Numbered from the stretch's first letter, positions 1 to 11,000 are shown. The stretch is DNA of 64,000 bases from Acidobacterium sp. S8 (GCF_009765985.1 NZ_LMUM01000027.1:206435-270434), one strand, 5' to 3'. The notes: generated from the sequence alone by a model not told the origin. Numbers and translations: made by a program.

Positions 1-1
1 T

Positions 2-1717
2 CAGGCAAGCGAGACGCCGGATGGGATCGCGGTAGAGATGGGCGATCAGGCGTTGAGCTATGCGGAGCTGGATGCGTGGTCAAGCCGTGTGGCGGCAGGG
101 TTGCGGAAGCGTGGCATCGGCCGGGAAGCCGTGGTGGGGTTGTATGTGAGCCGGAGCGTGGAGATGGTGGTGTGCCTGCTGGGGATCATGAAGGCGGGAG
201 GCGCCTATCTGTCGCTGGATCCTGGCTATCCATCGCATCGGATCGCATACCTGGTGAAGGACTCAGGCGTGAGCCTGATCGTGACAGAGAAGAGCCTGCT
301 GAGTTCTTTGCCGGCGAGTGGAGCACAGGTGGTGCTGCTGGAAGAAGTGCTGAGCGCGCCGGAGATAGAGATGGTAGAGGAAGCCGGGAGCAGCGAAGAC
401 CTGGCCTACCTGATCTACACTTCGGGATCGACAGGGGAGCCGAAGGGAACGGAGGTGCCGCAGGGAGCACTGGTGAACCTGCTGTGGTCGATGCTGCATG
501 AGCCAGGGCTGGGCAGGGGAGACACGCTGGTCGCGGTGACGACGCTGTCGTTCGATATAGCGGGGCTGGAGATATGGGGTCCGCTGGTAAGCGGAGCGAA
601 GCTGGTGGTGGCATCACGGGAAGAGGCACTGGATCCGCAGGCGCTGGCCGAGCTGATGGATCGGAGCGGATGCACGGTGTTGCAGGCGACGCCATCGACG
701 TGGCGGATGCTGGTTGAATCGGGATGGATGGGGAAGTCGGACTTGCGGATGTGGAGCGGAGGGGAAGGTTTGCGGGCGGAGCTGGCTGACAGCCTGCTGA
801 CGCGAGGCCGGGAGCTGTGGAACCTGTACGGGCCGACGGAGACGACGATCTGGTCTGCGGCGCACCGTGTGAGCAGCGGCGAAGACCCGATCCTGATTGG
901 GCGGCCGATTGCGAATACCCGGATGTACATCCTGGACGAGAGCGGAGAACCGGTGCCGGTGGGAGTAGCCGGGGAGCTGTATATCGCGGGTGAAGGAGTG
1001 GCGCGGGGATACCGGAAGCGGGATGAACTGACGGCGGAGCGGTTTGTGCCGGAGAGGTTTGTGAGCGGAGGGCGGATGTACCGGACGGGCGACCTGGCGC
1101 GGTACCGGCGGGATGGCGAGATACAGCTGCTGGGACGAACGGATGAGCAGATCAAGCTGCGCGGACATCGGATCGAGCCGGGGGAGATTGAAGCGGTATT
1201 GGAGAAGCATGCTTCGGTGCAGCAGGCGATCGTGACAGTGCAACGGGAACGGCTGGTGGCGTATGTGCGTTCGGTGCATGGCGAAGCGGAAGGAGCCGAG
1301 CTGCGGAGCTGGCTGCAGGAGCGCTTGCCGGAGTATATGGTGCCGGGCGTGTATGTGCATGTTGAAGAGTTGCCGCTGACACCGAACGGCAAGGTAGACC
1401 GCAAGCGTCTGCCGGCGATAGAGGAAGGTCTGCAGGAGGAGCGGGGTGAGAGCGTGGCTCCGCGGACGGCGACCGAGCAGAGGCTGGCAGCAATCTGGTC
1501 GCAGGTGCTGGGCAGCTCGGTGCCGGGAACGCGCGATAATTTCTTCGACCTGGGCGGCCACTCTCTCCTGCTGATCCGTGTTCACGCCCAGCTGCGCGAA
1601 GAGTTCGACCTCGATATCCCCATCCTCGACCTCTTCCGCTTCACCACCATCCAAGCACTCGCCTCGCACTTGAATCAGAAAATGCAGCCGGCCGTTGCTG
1701 GCGGAGTTCATTTCTGA
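2..1717 (+). CDS. NRPS C-terminal part: adenylation (glycine-type) and carrier domain, 5' truncated by window edge
   Basis: The reading frame is open from base 2, so the start, and any condensation domain, lies outside the window. The visible part activates an amino acid and loads it on a carrier domain. The A domain fills most of the protein: A3 motif YTSGSTGEPKG, FDIAGLE (A4), NLYGPTETTIW (A5), YRTGDLAR (A7), NGKVDRK (A10). Aligning by eye to GrsA gives a ten-residue specificity code D-I-L-Q-W-G-L-I-W-K. This is one position away from the glycine code as I recall it, so glycine is predicted. The PCP follows, with its phosphopantetheine serine in FFDLGGHSL. The stop TGA shares its A with the ATG of the following PKS, which implies translational coupling. 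The A domain is extremely G-rich on this strand while the PCP end is C-rich (see findings). Confidence is high for the domain calls and moderate for the substrate. Confidence 0.93.
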   Translation, partial: QASETPDGIAVEMGDQALSYAELDAWSSRVAAGLRKRGIGREAVVGLYVSRSVEMVVCLLGIMKAGGAYLSLDPGYPSHRIAYLVKDSGVSLIVTEKSLLSSLPASGAQVVLLEEVLSAPEIEMVEEAGSSEDLAYLIYTSGSTGEPKGTEVPQGALVNLLWSMLHEPGLGRGDTLVAVTTLSFDIAGLEIWGPLVSGAKLVVASREEALDPQALAELMDRSGCTVLQATPSTWRMLVESGWMGKSDLRMWSGGEGLRAELADSLLTRGRELWNLYGPTETTIWSAAHRVSSGEDPILIGRPIANTRMYILDESGEPVPVGVAGELYIAGEGVARGYRKRDELTAERFVPERFVSGGRMYRTGDLARYRRDGEIQLLGRTDEQIKLRGHRIEPGEIEAVLEKHASVQQAIVTVQRERLVAYVRSVHGEAEGAELRSWLQERLPEYMVPGVYVHVEELPLTPNGKVDRKRLPAIEEGLQEERGESVAPRTATEQRLAAIWSQVLGSSVPGTRDNFFDLGGHSLLLIRVHAQLREEFDLDIPILDLFRFTTIQALASHLNQKMQPAVAGGVHF

Positions 1718-4700
1718 TGTCTGAAACACATTTCAAATCCTCGGGAGCTTTTCCATCTCAGACTATGAATGCAGAAAAATGGAGCGACAGCATCGCAATC
1801 GTTGGCATGGGCGCTCGCTTTCCGGGTGCGCGGAACGTCCGGGAATTCTGGAAGAAACTAGAAGCTGGCGATAGCCTCATCTCCACTCTTAGCGAGAACG
1901 AGCTTCGAGTAGCGGGCGTAGAGAGCTCCGCGCTTGAGAGCCCCGACTATGTTCGTCGCGGGGGCATGCTGGAAGATGCCGAGTTCTTCGACGCGAAGTT
2001 CTTCGGGTTCAATCGAAGAGAAGCCGAAATCACTGACCCGCAGCATCGCGTCTTCCTGGAAACAGCGTGGGAAGCCTTGGAAGATTCTGGCTACATAGGT
2101 GACGGAGCCCGCATTGGCGTTTATGCCGGTGTGAGCATCAATTCTTATTTTTTCCAGCTGCTCTCCCGTAGCGATGTGATGGAGACGACGGGCGGCTATC
2201 AGTTAATGCTGGGAAATGACAAAGATTTCCTCGCGACACGGGTGGCTTATAAGCTAAATCTGCGCGGACCTGCGGTTGTAGTGCAGACAGCATGCTCAAC
2301 CTCACTCGCCGCAGTTCACCTTGCCTGCCAAAGCATTCTGACTAACGAATGCGATATGGCGCTTGCTGGCGGGGTGTCGATTCCGTTTCCCCAGGGCGCG
2401 GGGTATCTCTACATTCCGGGGATGATTTTATCGCCGGATGGATATTGCAGACCGTTCGACAAAGACGCCAAGGGAACAGTTCCCGGACGCGGCGCAGCAG
2501 TGGTTGTCTTGAAACGGCTCTCGCAGGCATTGAAGGATGACGATTCAATCTATGCGGTGATTCGTGGCTCAGCATGGAACAACGATGGAGCGCGAAAGAT
2601 CGGCTATACAGCTCCCAGCATTGAAGGACAGGCTGCAGTCATTCGCGATGCACAGCGAGTTGCCGGAATTACTCCAGATCGCATCGGATATATCGAAGCA
2701 CACGGTACTGCAACGGAGCTGGGCGATCCAATCGAAGTAGCAGCGCTTACGGAGGTTTTTGCCGGTGGAAAGCCGGGCTCTTGCGTTCTGGGAGCCCTCA
2801 AGGCAAACCTGGGGCATGCTGATGTTGCTGCTGGCATAGCTGGTCTGGTGAAGGCAGCGCTCGCAGTCCAGGCTGGAGTGATTCCTCCCACTCCAAATTT
2901 TAGAGAGCCGAGTCCTGCTTTGGCGCTGGATAAGGGGCCGTTCATCGTCAGTTCGTCCAAAGTGAAATGGGCAGATGAAGGGGAGCGATGGGCAGGGGTA
3001 AGCTCCTTTGGCATTGGCGGGACAAATGTCCATGTGGTTTTAAGCAGTGCTCCACAGACAATTCCGCCGTCAGCGGAAAATCAGACGCAGGTCTTTCCTT
3101 TATCTGCACGTACGGAAAGCGCATTGACGAAGGCCCGCGAAAGACTGGCCGTGCATCTGGAGACAAATCTCGCCATTGACCTTGCCGCGGTAGCGTCGAC
3201 ACTACAGGTGGGAAGAAAGACGTTCGATTATCGTTTTGCCGTCGCAGCAAACGACGCCACAGAATTAACTGCGAAGCTTCGTGAGGCTTCAAAAAACCCA
3301 ACAACCGCCGCATTGCCGGATCCAGATGTAGTTTTTTTGTTTCCGGGACAGGGTCAGCAGTTTATTGGCATGGCTGCGGGAATGTACCGGACAGATGCAG
3401 CTTTTTGCAAGACCATAGACCGCGGCGCTGAACTGGTCCGGGACGAATTTGACATCGATTTGTTGAACATCGTTGCCGGAGATCAGCGGACAGACGAACT
3501 CGAATCTTCGATGAGAAACACCAGTGTTGCTCAACCGGTTCTGTTTCTGACAGAGTACGCATTGGCTGCTCGCTGGCGCTCGCTCGGAGTCCAACCGGAA
3601 GCGCTTCTTGGCCACAGCCTGGGAGAACTGACGGCGGCAGCAGTGGCCGGAGTTTTTTCTTTTGAAGACGGTCTCCGGCTGGCGGCAGAGCGTGGTCGCC
3701 TCATGGACCAAACGCCTGAAGGAATCATGCTCGCAGTGACTTTGCCGCCGGATGCGCTTTCGCGATATCTAGGATCGGATCTGTGGTTTGCCGCAGAAAA
3801 TACGCCGCGGCTATCTGTCGCCTCCGGCCTGCCTGCAGTGATCGAAGAGCTTGAGCAGAAGCTTGCGAAGGATCGCATCGCCTCAGTACGACTCGCATCA
3901 AAGAATGCCTTCCACACGCCGTTAATGGCGGATGCCGCAAAGGCCTTTCGCGAAAAAGTGGCAGCGGTTCCACGAAAGAAGCCTGATATTCCCTGGCTTT
4001 CGAACGTAACCGGTACATGGATTGATCCGGATGATGCGCTGAACCCTCAATACTGGGCAAACCAGATTCTGTCACGCGTGCGTTTTACAAAATGCGTTAC
4101 CTCACTTGGATCGCGCCCGCGAATTCTGCTGGAAACAGGACCCGGCGAGGCGCTTGCAGGAATGGCACGTCAACAGTGGGCAAAAAGCCTGGCTCTGGCG
4201 TCCTTGGGAACGCCGAATCGCAAAAAAAGCGACGATGAGATTTTCATGGGAAGCGCAGCTCATTTATGGCAGGCCGGGGTCGATCTCGCCTGGCGTGAAT
4301 TGCCAGGCACGGGAAAAGTACGCCGAATTCCATTGCCCACTTATCCATTCGAGCGCGAAAAATTTTGGATAGAAAAGAGTGAATCTGTCGCTCCAATTAA
4401 GGTCATCGAAAACGGACGGATGACGGAGCCAGAGGTTTTTGAGGAAACTCCGGTAAAGGAGAAGCGGCAAGACGTTTCCTCCTGGTTTTATATGCCGGGC
4501 TGGAAAAGCATGCCTCCTGCATCCATCAATCCGTTTCGGCCCGTGACAGAAAACTCTGGCACTTGGCTGGTCCTGCTCGATTCGTCCGGACTGGGAGAGC
4601 TGCTTGCGGATCGTCTTGAAAAGCTGGGGGCTATTGTAGTTGCTGTTTCCGCTGCGCAGGAATTTTCACAGAGTGGACACCGGTTTTCCATCAATCCGGG

Positions 4701-6291
4701 CAGACGCGAAGACTATGAGCGGCTTTGGCGGGAACTCAATGCACTTGGAGTTTATCCTTCCGGATTGATCTGTCTATGGACCATCGGGGAAGCGGCTGCT
4801 TCAGCCTTTGATCGTCTGATCCTGTTGTTGCAGAGCGCCCGCCTTGGTCGTCAGCCGCTGGTGCAGATCGACGTGATCACAGACCGGCTGGAGCAGGTTT
4901 TAGATGAAACGACACAAAATACAGAGGCGGCCGAAGTTTGCGGCCTCATGCATGCGGTTCCCGTCGAATTCCCCGGAACAGACTCCACAACCATCGACGT
5001 TGATCTGGCTTCCGGAAATATTGGCCGCATTGTCGAGCAAATCATCTCCGAAGTGCGGCAGTCCGGCGCCGGAATGACAATCGCTTACCGCGGGATGACG
5101 CGCTGGCAGAAGACTTTCACAACGGCACCTTTACTCAAGTCGGCTGCAACCGCATTTCGGCAGAGCGGCACATACCTGATCACAGGTGGAATTGGTGGAA
5201 TTGGCTACGTCCTCGCTCGGCATCTATTGCGTGAATACAAGGCATGTGTCGTTCTTACGGGCAGAACAGCGCTCCCGCCACCAGAGTTGTGGACATCATG
5301 GCTGGAAAAGAATGAGATTGACGATACTATGTCAGTTCGCATCCGGCGTATGCAAGAATTAGCGCAACTCGGTGGACAGGTTGAATTTGTCACCGCGGAT
5401 GTAACCAATCGGGAAGCAATGGCTGGCGTGATAACGCAAACTCGGGAACGTTACGGAAGGATTCATGGCGTAGTTCATGCTGCGGGCCTTCCTGGCGGAA
5501 GGGTGATTGCGGGCCTCGATCCTGACGATGCGCTGGCGATTCGTGCACCCAAAGTGCAGGGAAGCATAGTGATTGCGGATTTGCTTAAGGGAAGCGACAT
5601 AGATTTCCTCCTGTTCTGCTCTTCCATCAGCGCTGCATTCCCGGGCTTGGGGCAGGCCGCCTACGCTGCGGCTAACGAATTTCAAAACTATTTCGCGCGA
5701 TACCTTCAGAAGGCATACAGCCTTCCGGCGGTTGCGATCGATTTCGATGCATGGCGTGATGTGGGAATGGCAGCCACGATGGAGGTTCCAGAGGGTTTCG
5801 AGGACATCATTGAAGAATGGCTACGCACCGCGATGACACCGGAAGAAGGAATCGATGTGATCGAGCGGGTATTGGGTACTTGGACCGGCCCGCAAATTTT
5901 AACGTCTACGGTTTCTCTGGAGATACTCAGCCGACAGATGCCTCAACAGGATGCATCCTCGTCCGCGGCTGTAGAAGTGCTCTCACCGAAGGCGCCTGCA
6001 AAGAGTGACCCGGAGATCGACACGATTGTAGAGATATGGTCTGATCTGCTCGCCGACAAAAATATTGGGGTCACGGACAATTTCTTTGAGCTGGGAGGTC
6101 ACTCACTGCTCGGAACGATGGTGCTGTCCCGCATTCGCGAGCGTCTGGGAGTAGTGCTCACTCTGAGGATGCTGTTTGAAGCTCCTACGCCGGAGACTCT
6201 CGCAGAGCGAATTCGCTTTCAGCGTGACCTCGAAGGCGTAAGACCTTCAGACGCGGTGGAAACTGAGGAGCGCGAGGAATTCGAAATCTGA
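1717..6291 (+). CDS. Type I polyketide synthase module (KS-AT-KR-ACP)
   Basis: One complete extension module of 1,524 aa that adds and ketoreduces one C2 unit. KS occupies about residues 25-450, with active-site Cys193 (TACSTSL) and His329 (EAHGT) and His367 (NLGHAD). AT spans about 540-840, with Ser634 in GHSLGE and the NAFHT motif. That HAFH-like motif points to malonyl-CoA rather than methylmalonyl-CoA. KR spans about 1150-1340, with TGGIGGIG, a Ser in FCSSISA and Tyr1316 in AAYAAANEF. It has neither the LDD motif nor the tryptophan used to type KR stereochemistry, so the hydroxyl configuration is not assigned. No DH or ER is seen. The ACP has Ser1463 in ELGGHSLLG, a carrier style shared with PCPs. 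The C-terminus is a Glu-rich tail (EREEFEI) that could dock to the TubC-like domain of the converging NRPS. The module receives the chain from the preceding NRPS. Confidence 0.95.
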   Translation: MSETHFKSSGAFPSQTMNAEKWSDSIAIVGMGARFPGARNVREFWKKLEAGDSLISTLSENELRVAGVESSALESPDYVRRGGMLEDAEFFDAKFFGFNRREAEITDPQHRVFLETAWEALEDSGYIGDGARIGVYAGVSINSYFFQLLSRSDVMETTGGYQLMLGNDKDFLATRVAYKLNLRGPAVVVQTACSTSLAAVHLACQSILTNECDMALAGGVSIPFPQGAGYLYIPGMILSPDGYCRPFDKDAKGTVPGRGAAVVVLKRLSQALKDDDSIYAVIRGSAWNNDGARKIGYTAPSIEGQAAVIRDAQRVAGITPDRIGYIEAHGTATELGDPIEVAALTEVFAGGKPGSCVLGALKANLGHADVAAGIAGLVKAALAVQAGVIPPTPNFREPSPALALDKGPFIVSSSKVKWADEGERWAGVSSFGIGGTNVHVVLSSAPQTIPPSAENQTQVFPLSARTESALTKARERLAVHLETNLAIDLAAVASTLQVGRKTFDYRFAVAANDATELTAKLREASKNPTTAALPDPDVVFLFPGQGQQFIGMAAGMYRTDAAFCKTIDRGAELVRDEFDIDLLNIVAGDQRTDELESSMRNTSVAQPVLFLTEYALAARWRSLGVQPEALLGHSLGELTAAAVAGVFSFEDGLRLAAERGRLMDQTPEGIMLAVTLPPDALSRYLGSDLWFAAENTPRLSVASGLPAVIEELEQKLAKDRIASVRLASKNAFHTPLMADAAKAFREKVAAVPRKKPDIPWLSNVTGTWIDPDDALNPQYWANQILSRVRFTKCVTSLGSRPRILLETGPGEALAGMARQQWAKSLALASLGTPNRKKSDDEIFMGSAAHLWQAGVDLAWRELPGTGKVRRIPLPTYPFEREKFWIEKSESVAPIKVIENGRMTEPEVFEETPVKEKRQDVSSWFYMPGWKSMPPASINPFRPVTENSGTWLVLLDSSGLGELLADRLEKLGAIVVAVSAAQEFSQSGHRFSINPGRREDYERLWRELNALGVYPSGLICLWTIGEAAASAFDRLILLLQSARLGRQPLVQIDVITDRLEQVLDETTQNTEAAEVCGLMHAVPVEFPGTDSTTIDVDLASGNIGRIVEQIISEVRQSGAGMTIAYRGMTRWQKTFTTAPLLKSAATAFRQSGTYLITGGIGGIGYVLARHLLREYKACVVLTGRTALPPPELWTSWLEKNEIDDTMSVRIRRMQELAQLGGQVEFVTADVTNREAMAGVITQTRERYGRIHGVVHAAGLPGGRVIAGLDPDDALAIRAPKVQGSIVIADLLKGSDIDFLLFCSSISAAFPGLGQAAYAAANEFQNYFARYLQKAYSLPAVAIDFDAWRDVGMAATMEVPEGFEDIIEEWLRTAMTPEEGIDVIERVLGTWTGPQILTSTVSLEILSRQMPQQDASSSAAVEVLSPKAPAKSDPEIDTIVEIWSDLLADKNIGVTDNFFELGGHSLLGTMVLSRIRERLGVVLTLRMLFEAPTPETLAERIRFQRDLEGVRPSDAVETEEREEFEI

Positions 6292-6379
6292 ATTCGATAG
6301 AAAGTGCGATTAACGAATGCGTGCACTTCCGTCGACCATGGCGGTGCGCTCACCTAAGCTCCTGAACGCAACGAGCTTA

Positions 6380-7195
6380 CTAATACTGCATCAGCGTGCC
6401 TTCCTTCCTGCCATTACGCACTGCAGCTGCAAAGATTGCGGCGCTTGCGGGCAGAAGGATCACTGCCAGTACAGTTAGAGTCATGATAGGTCTGGCCACC
6501 GATGCGATCGAATCACCTCTCAGTATGGTCAATCGCAACGCGTCGAGCGAATAGGTGATTGGAACGAGGAAGGAGAGCTTCTGCATCCATACCGGCATCA
6601 CATCAACTGGGAAATAAGCTCCCCCAAGAATGCTGCCGAAGCCGCCGAGAACCCATGTAATGGGATCACCCTTCTTTAGCCATACGATGGCTGATGCCGA
6701 TAGAACTCCAAACGCCACGAAAATCGCGACAGAGATGAATAAAACGAGGAGCGTCGCCGAAATATTCATGTGGCTTAGATCTACGCCGAATAGAACAACA
6801 CCTCCCAGAAGGATCAAGATCAGCTGCACAGCTCCCGTGATGAGACTGTAGAGCGACGACATCAGAACAATCGTTACGCATCCGGTCTGGCTGCAGAGCA
6901 TCGCTTCCAGACAGCCCGTCACCTGAGCCTGACGGATCGACTCAGAAAACATTCTCAGCATCAGGTCGAAATAGCGGGCGAAGGCCACCCCAACCAAAGC
7001 GAAGGGAAAGTAGCGGCTGCCGTAGCGGCTTAACGAACCGGACGATTTCGGAGCTAATAGCTGGCCAATGAAATGAAAGATCACGAGCAGCATGATCGAC
7101 TCGACGAGACCCATGATAAAGGCAGCTTGATATCCGGACTCGATGGCAAAATCCCGTTTAATGAAAGCGAGTGCTTTATGGAAGAGACGCTTCAT
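6380..7195 (-). CDS. ABC-2 type transporter permease
   Basis: A 271-aa integral membrane protein with about six hydrophobic segments. The first follows a short cytoplasmic N-terminus (AAFIMGLVESIMLLVIF) and the last precedes a short basic tail. The layout matches ABC-2 export permeases of the DrrB/NodJ kind. Its start lies 20 nt inside the end of the ATP-binding gene, so the two are almost certainly co-translated and form one exporter. It is the last gene of the minus-strand unit NRPS-ATPase-permease, which suggests export of the peptide-polyketide product or self-protection. The substrate is inferred only from location. The PKS gene converges on it, with 88 bp between the stop codons. Confidence 0.85.
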   Translation of the reverse strand: MKRLFHKALAFIKRDFAIESGYQAAFIMGLVESIMLLVIFHFIGQLLAPKSSGSLSRYGSRYFPFALVGVAFARYFDLMLRMFSESIRQAQVTGCLEAMLCSQTGCVTIVLMSSLYSLITGAVQLILILLGGVVLFGVDLSHMNISATLLVLFISVAIFVAFGVLSASAIVWLKKGDPITWVLGGFGSILGGAYFPVDVMPVWMQKLSFLVPITYSLDALRLTILRGDSIASVARPIMTLTVLAVILLPASAAIFAAAVRNGRKEGTLMQY

Positions 7196-8033
7196 GATTT
7201 CCCTCCGAGAGCATGCTTTGGCGGTAGTACTGCAGCAGAGTCGTGCCGTCAGCAGTGATGTCGGCGATGGAGTCGAATGCTTTCAAACGACCGTGATCGA
7301 TAACCATAACCTTGTTGCAAAGCGTTAAGGCTTCTTCCGTCCGATGCGTGGCGATCAAGAGCGTCTTGCGCGAATCCTTATAGATGTCGGCAAGAATCAG
7401 ATCAACAATCTCGTCGCATGCCACAGGATCAAGCGCTCTGGTAGGTTCGTCGAGTATCAAGACGTCGGGCTCGGCGATCAGTACGCGCGCAAGGGCGAGT
7501 CGCTGCTTCATGCCGGAGCTATAAGCAGATACGGGCCTGTCTTCCGCGTGATCGAGACCTACGAGATGGATCAGATACTGGATGCGTCCCCGCAAAGCCG
7601 ACCCCGAGAGATTGTCCAAAGTCCCGAAGAATTCGAGGTTCTGTGCACCGGACAAGCGCCAGAAAAAGCTTCTCTCTTCGTTGAATACGAAACCAACCGA
7701 CTTCCTCGCCTGCGCGTTATTATGCTGCGTGCTGAAGCCATTCACGGCAACCTCTCCTTGCGTCGGAAAGATTAGACCTCCAATGAGCTTGAGCAGTGTT
7801 GTCTTGCCTGCGCCATTCGGACCCATGACTGCGATACGGTCGCCCGTCTGGACACTCAAGCTTATGTTTGTCAATGCCGTGCTTACCCGTCGAGGGCGCA
7901 GAGGAGAAAATAGCCATTCGCGGTATCGCTTCGCGAGTGGAAAACGCATCGTCACATCGCGAACTGCAATGACCGGAGAATCCTGATACACCTGACCTTG
8001 AAGACCGGAGCTTAACGTATCGGGTGTTATCAC
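7176..8033 (-). CDS. ABC transporter ATP-binding protein
   Basis: A 285-aa nucleotide-binding subunit. Walker A is GPNGAGKTT, the signature is YSSGMKQRLALAR (an SSGMKQ variant of LSGGQ, common in ABC-2 exporters), Walker B is VLILDEP, and a conserved His lies in IATHR. An N-terminal extension of about 30 residues precedes the ABC fold. The gene overlaps the stop of the upstream NRPS by 4 nt (ATGA type) and the start of the permease by 20 nt, so the three genes form one operon. It is expected to energise the ABC-2 permease encoded next to it. Confidence is high for function class and low for substrate. Confidence 0.9.
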   Translation of the reverse strand: MITPDTLSSGLQGQVYQDSPVIAVRDVTMRFPLAKRYREWLFSPLRPRRVSTALTNISLSVQTGDRIAVMGPNGAGKTTLLKLIGGLIFPTQGEVAVNGFSTQHNNAQARKSVGFVFNEERSFFWRLSGAQNLEFFGTLDNLSGSALRGRIQYLIHLVGLDHAEDRPVSAYSSGMKQRLALARVLIAEPDVLILDEPTRALDPVACDEIVDLILADIYKDSRKTLLIATHRTEEALTLCNKVMVIDHGRLKAFDSIADITADGTTLLQYYRQSMLSEGNHEASLP

Positions 8034-11000
8034 GCTAACCCAACCTCGGCTCGGCTTTCCTGTAAGCTTGGTTCCCCCAGCGCCTTATCAATACTCTTGA
8101 GAATCACCTGAGCGAGTTCTTTGTTGTGCTTCGTGAGTATGGTGATGTGATCTCCCGGCGATGCGTGAACCTCGAGTCCTTCCTGCGCGATTCCCGTCCA
8201 GCCTAGATCCTTGTCGACGCGTGCCAGGGTCTCGTTCAGAATTAAAGTAATTCGTCCCGGATATTGTTTGGGTGGATAACTGTAAAGCAGTCGGCGATAA
8301 CGAACCTTCGTTTGATAAAAATGATCCGCCTCGCGGGTTTCTTGTGACGAAGCGATCTTGAATTTGCGCCGAAGCAGGTCGCGAAGGATTTGTACTCTCG
8401 ATCGATCTCCACCGCGTAGGATCTCCAGAAGTACATCTTGAATATGGCTGATCCTTTGCCGCAGGAAATATAGATCGGTGAGAAATATGCGCATGGTAGT
8501 TGGGCGTTCTGTATCCAGAAAGACCATGAGTTTTACCTCCTCACCCTCTTTCATCAGCAGGCGTCCGATCTCAAGAGCCGCAATGCCGCCAACACAATAG
8601 CCGCCTAGAAGGTAAGGGCCTTTCGGCTGGACTGCACGTAACTCTTTCAAGAACTCGCGAGCCATCTCTTCAACACTGGTATAGCCTTCGTTATTGCCTT
8701 CAACCCACCGAGGCCTGAAGCCAAACACGGGCTGATCCATCCCGAGGTTGGGAATCAGCCGCGAAAGTATCATCAAGGTGTCGTCAGGATTCTGATAGCC
8801 GGCGACGAAGAAGAGTGGTATGCGTGTGCCCTTTGGCTGTGCCGGCACCAGGCAGTTCCACTTGGGAATCTCGCTTGTGTACCGATATTCCCGCGTCGCG
8901 GGGTCGTAAGCGATGTGGCGAGAAAGGCCGGCAATCGTCGGATCGATAAAGACACACCGCAGAGGCAGATCCATACCCAGTGCCGCACGCAGTCGGGAGA
9001 CAAGCTTCGCGGCGGAAAGCGAATGTCCGCCCAATTCAAAAAAGTTATCTAATACGCCCACTCTGTCGATGTTCAGGACATCACGCCAAATTTCGGTCAT
9101 AACGAATTCGACATGACTGCTCGGCGGCACATATCTGCTTCGCGAAAGATCGTCATCGTCCGGCGCGGTCTGTTCGATTGTTCCAAGATGCCCAATTCTG
9201 CCTGAATCGTCGCTGACAAACCGAGGGCGGTATTCAGGTGCAGCCAGTGCTTTACGATCCACCTTCCGGTTTGGCGTGAGAGGGAACGCATTCAGTTGAA
9301 CGAAAGCAGACGGAACCATATATCCCGGCAATAGACTTTGCAATTCTTTGCGTAATTCAGCCACTTCCGGTATCCCTACTTCGGTGGTCGTTATATAGGC
9401 AGTCAGTCGTTGATCATTCACTCTGTCTTCGCGCATCACCACCACGGCTTGTGAAATCGCTGGATGCCTCTCCAAAGCGGCTTCAATCTCTCCCAACTCG
9501 ATGCGGTATCCTCGAAGCTTCACTTGGTGATCAACTCGTCCCAGACATTCCAGCTCCCCGCCGGGCAGTCGCCGCGCCAGGTCTCCGGTGCGGTAAAGTC
9601 GTTGTCCGTCATGGAATGTGCTGTGAATGAAACGCTCCGAGATCAGTTCATCGCGTAGCAAATATCCCTGAGCTAGTCCATCGCCACCGATGTATAGCTC
9701 TCCAGAGACTCCTATGGGCATTGGGTGTCCATATTCATCCAGGACATCGACTGTAGTGTTGGCGATTGGCAAACCGATTGGCACTCGCTCATTCTGCGGC
9801 GTAACCCGCCAACGTGTAGACCAGATCGTCGTCTCTGTCGGACCATACAGATTCCAGACTTCACTGCCAGTTGCTACCAATTGGTCCGCCAGATCACGCG
9901 TCAGCGCCTCGCCGCCACACAATACTTTAAGCCCTGGCGTCCCCTTCCAACCGGCCTCAAGCAGAAGGCGCCAGGTCATCGGCGTTGCCTGCATCAGGGT
10001 GATCTTTGAATCGCGCATCAGGTTCATTAGAGCTGTTCCATCGAGGGTTGTAGCTCGTGGAGAGATGACGACTTGTGCGCCGCTTACCAAAGGTAGATAC
10101 AGCTCAAGGCCGGCAATATCAAAAGACAACGTCGTTACCGAAAGCAGGCGATCTGTTGAATCAATGCCCGGTAGCTTCTGCATCGAAAAGAGGAAATTAA
10201 CCAATGACCGATGCGCGATCTTAACGCCCTTGGGCTTTCCCGTAGAGCCAGAGGTGTAAAGAACGTAAGCAAGATCATCCGGAGTGACCGTCAAATCGAG
10301 CGGCGCGTTGCTCTCGCGCTGTAGCGTTTTCACCTCGCGATCAAGACAAATCATTGCAGGGAGCGCTTGAGGCAGCTTCTCGAGCAGCCGGCTCTCTGTG
10401 ACCAAAACTGTGGCCGCGGAGTCCTCAAGCATGAAGGCTAGCCGCTTCATCGGAAATTCCGGATCTAGGGGAACGTAGGCGCCCCCTGCCTTCCAGACAG
10501 CGAGAAGGGCAACTACAAGATCGAGGGAACGATCGAGACAAATGGCAACCAATCGATTAGGCCCGACTCCAAGCGCACGTAGGCGCCGGGCGAGCCGGTT
10601 CGAGCGCTCGCTTAACTCACGGTAAGACAATTCCTCTTGTTCAAAAACGACAGCGATCGCATCCGGGGTCTTTTCGGCTTGCTCTTCAATCCACGCATGA
10701 GTGCAAAGATTAGGTATAGCAGTCTGCTCACCGTTATATTTGCCGAACCACCTCTCCTCTTGAGCAGGCGTAAGGAGGGAAATACGCTCCATTGGCGAGT
10801 CTGGCTGGGCTGCCATTTCAAACGCCAGCGTGACGTAGCAATCGGCAAAGCAGGAAATTGTTTCCGGGTCGAATAAGGATGAATTGTATTCGACACAACC
10901 CCCTATCAATCCATTCGACTCCCACATGTATAGAGTCATGTCGAAAGTCGTTCCGCCCTGTACGACGTTGAACGCTGCCGCCATCGGCGTGTTTTGTAGT

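Noticed and set aside
415-1404. Long antisense ORFs opposite the NRPS (also 614-1729)
   Set aside because: They are mirror frames produced by the extreme G-rich composition; the sequences are Ser/Pro/Arg-rich without domain motifs, while the plus strand has full adenylation motifs.
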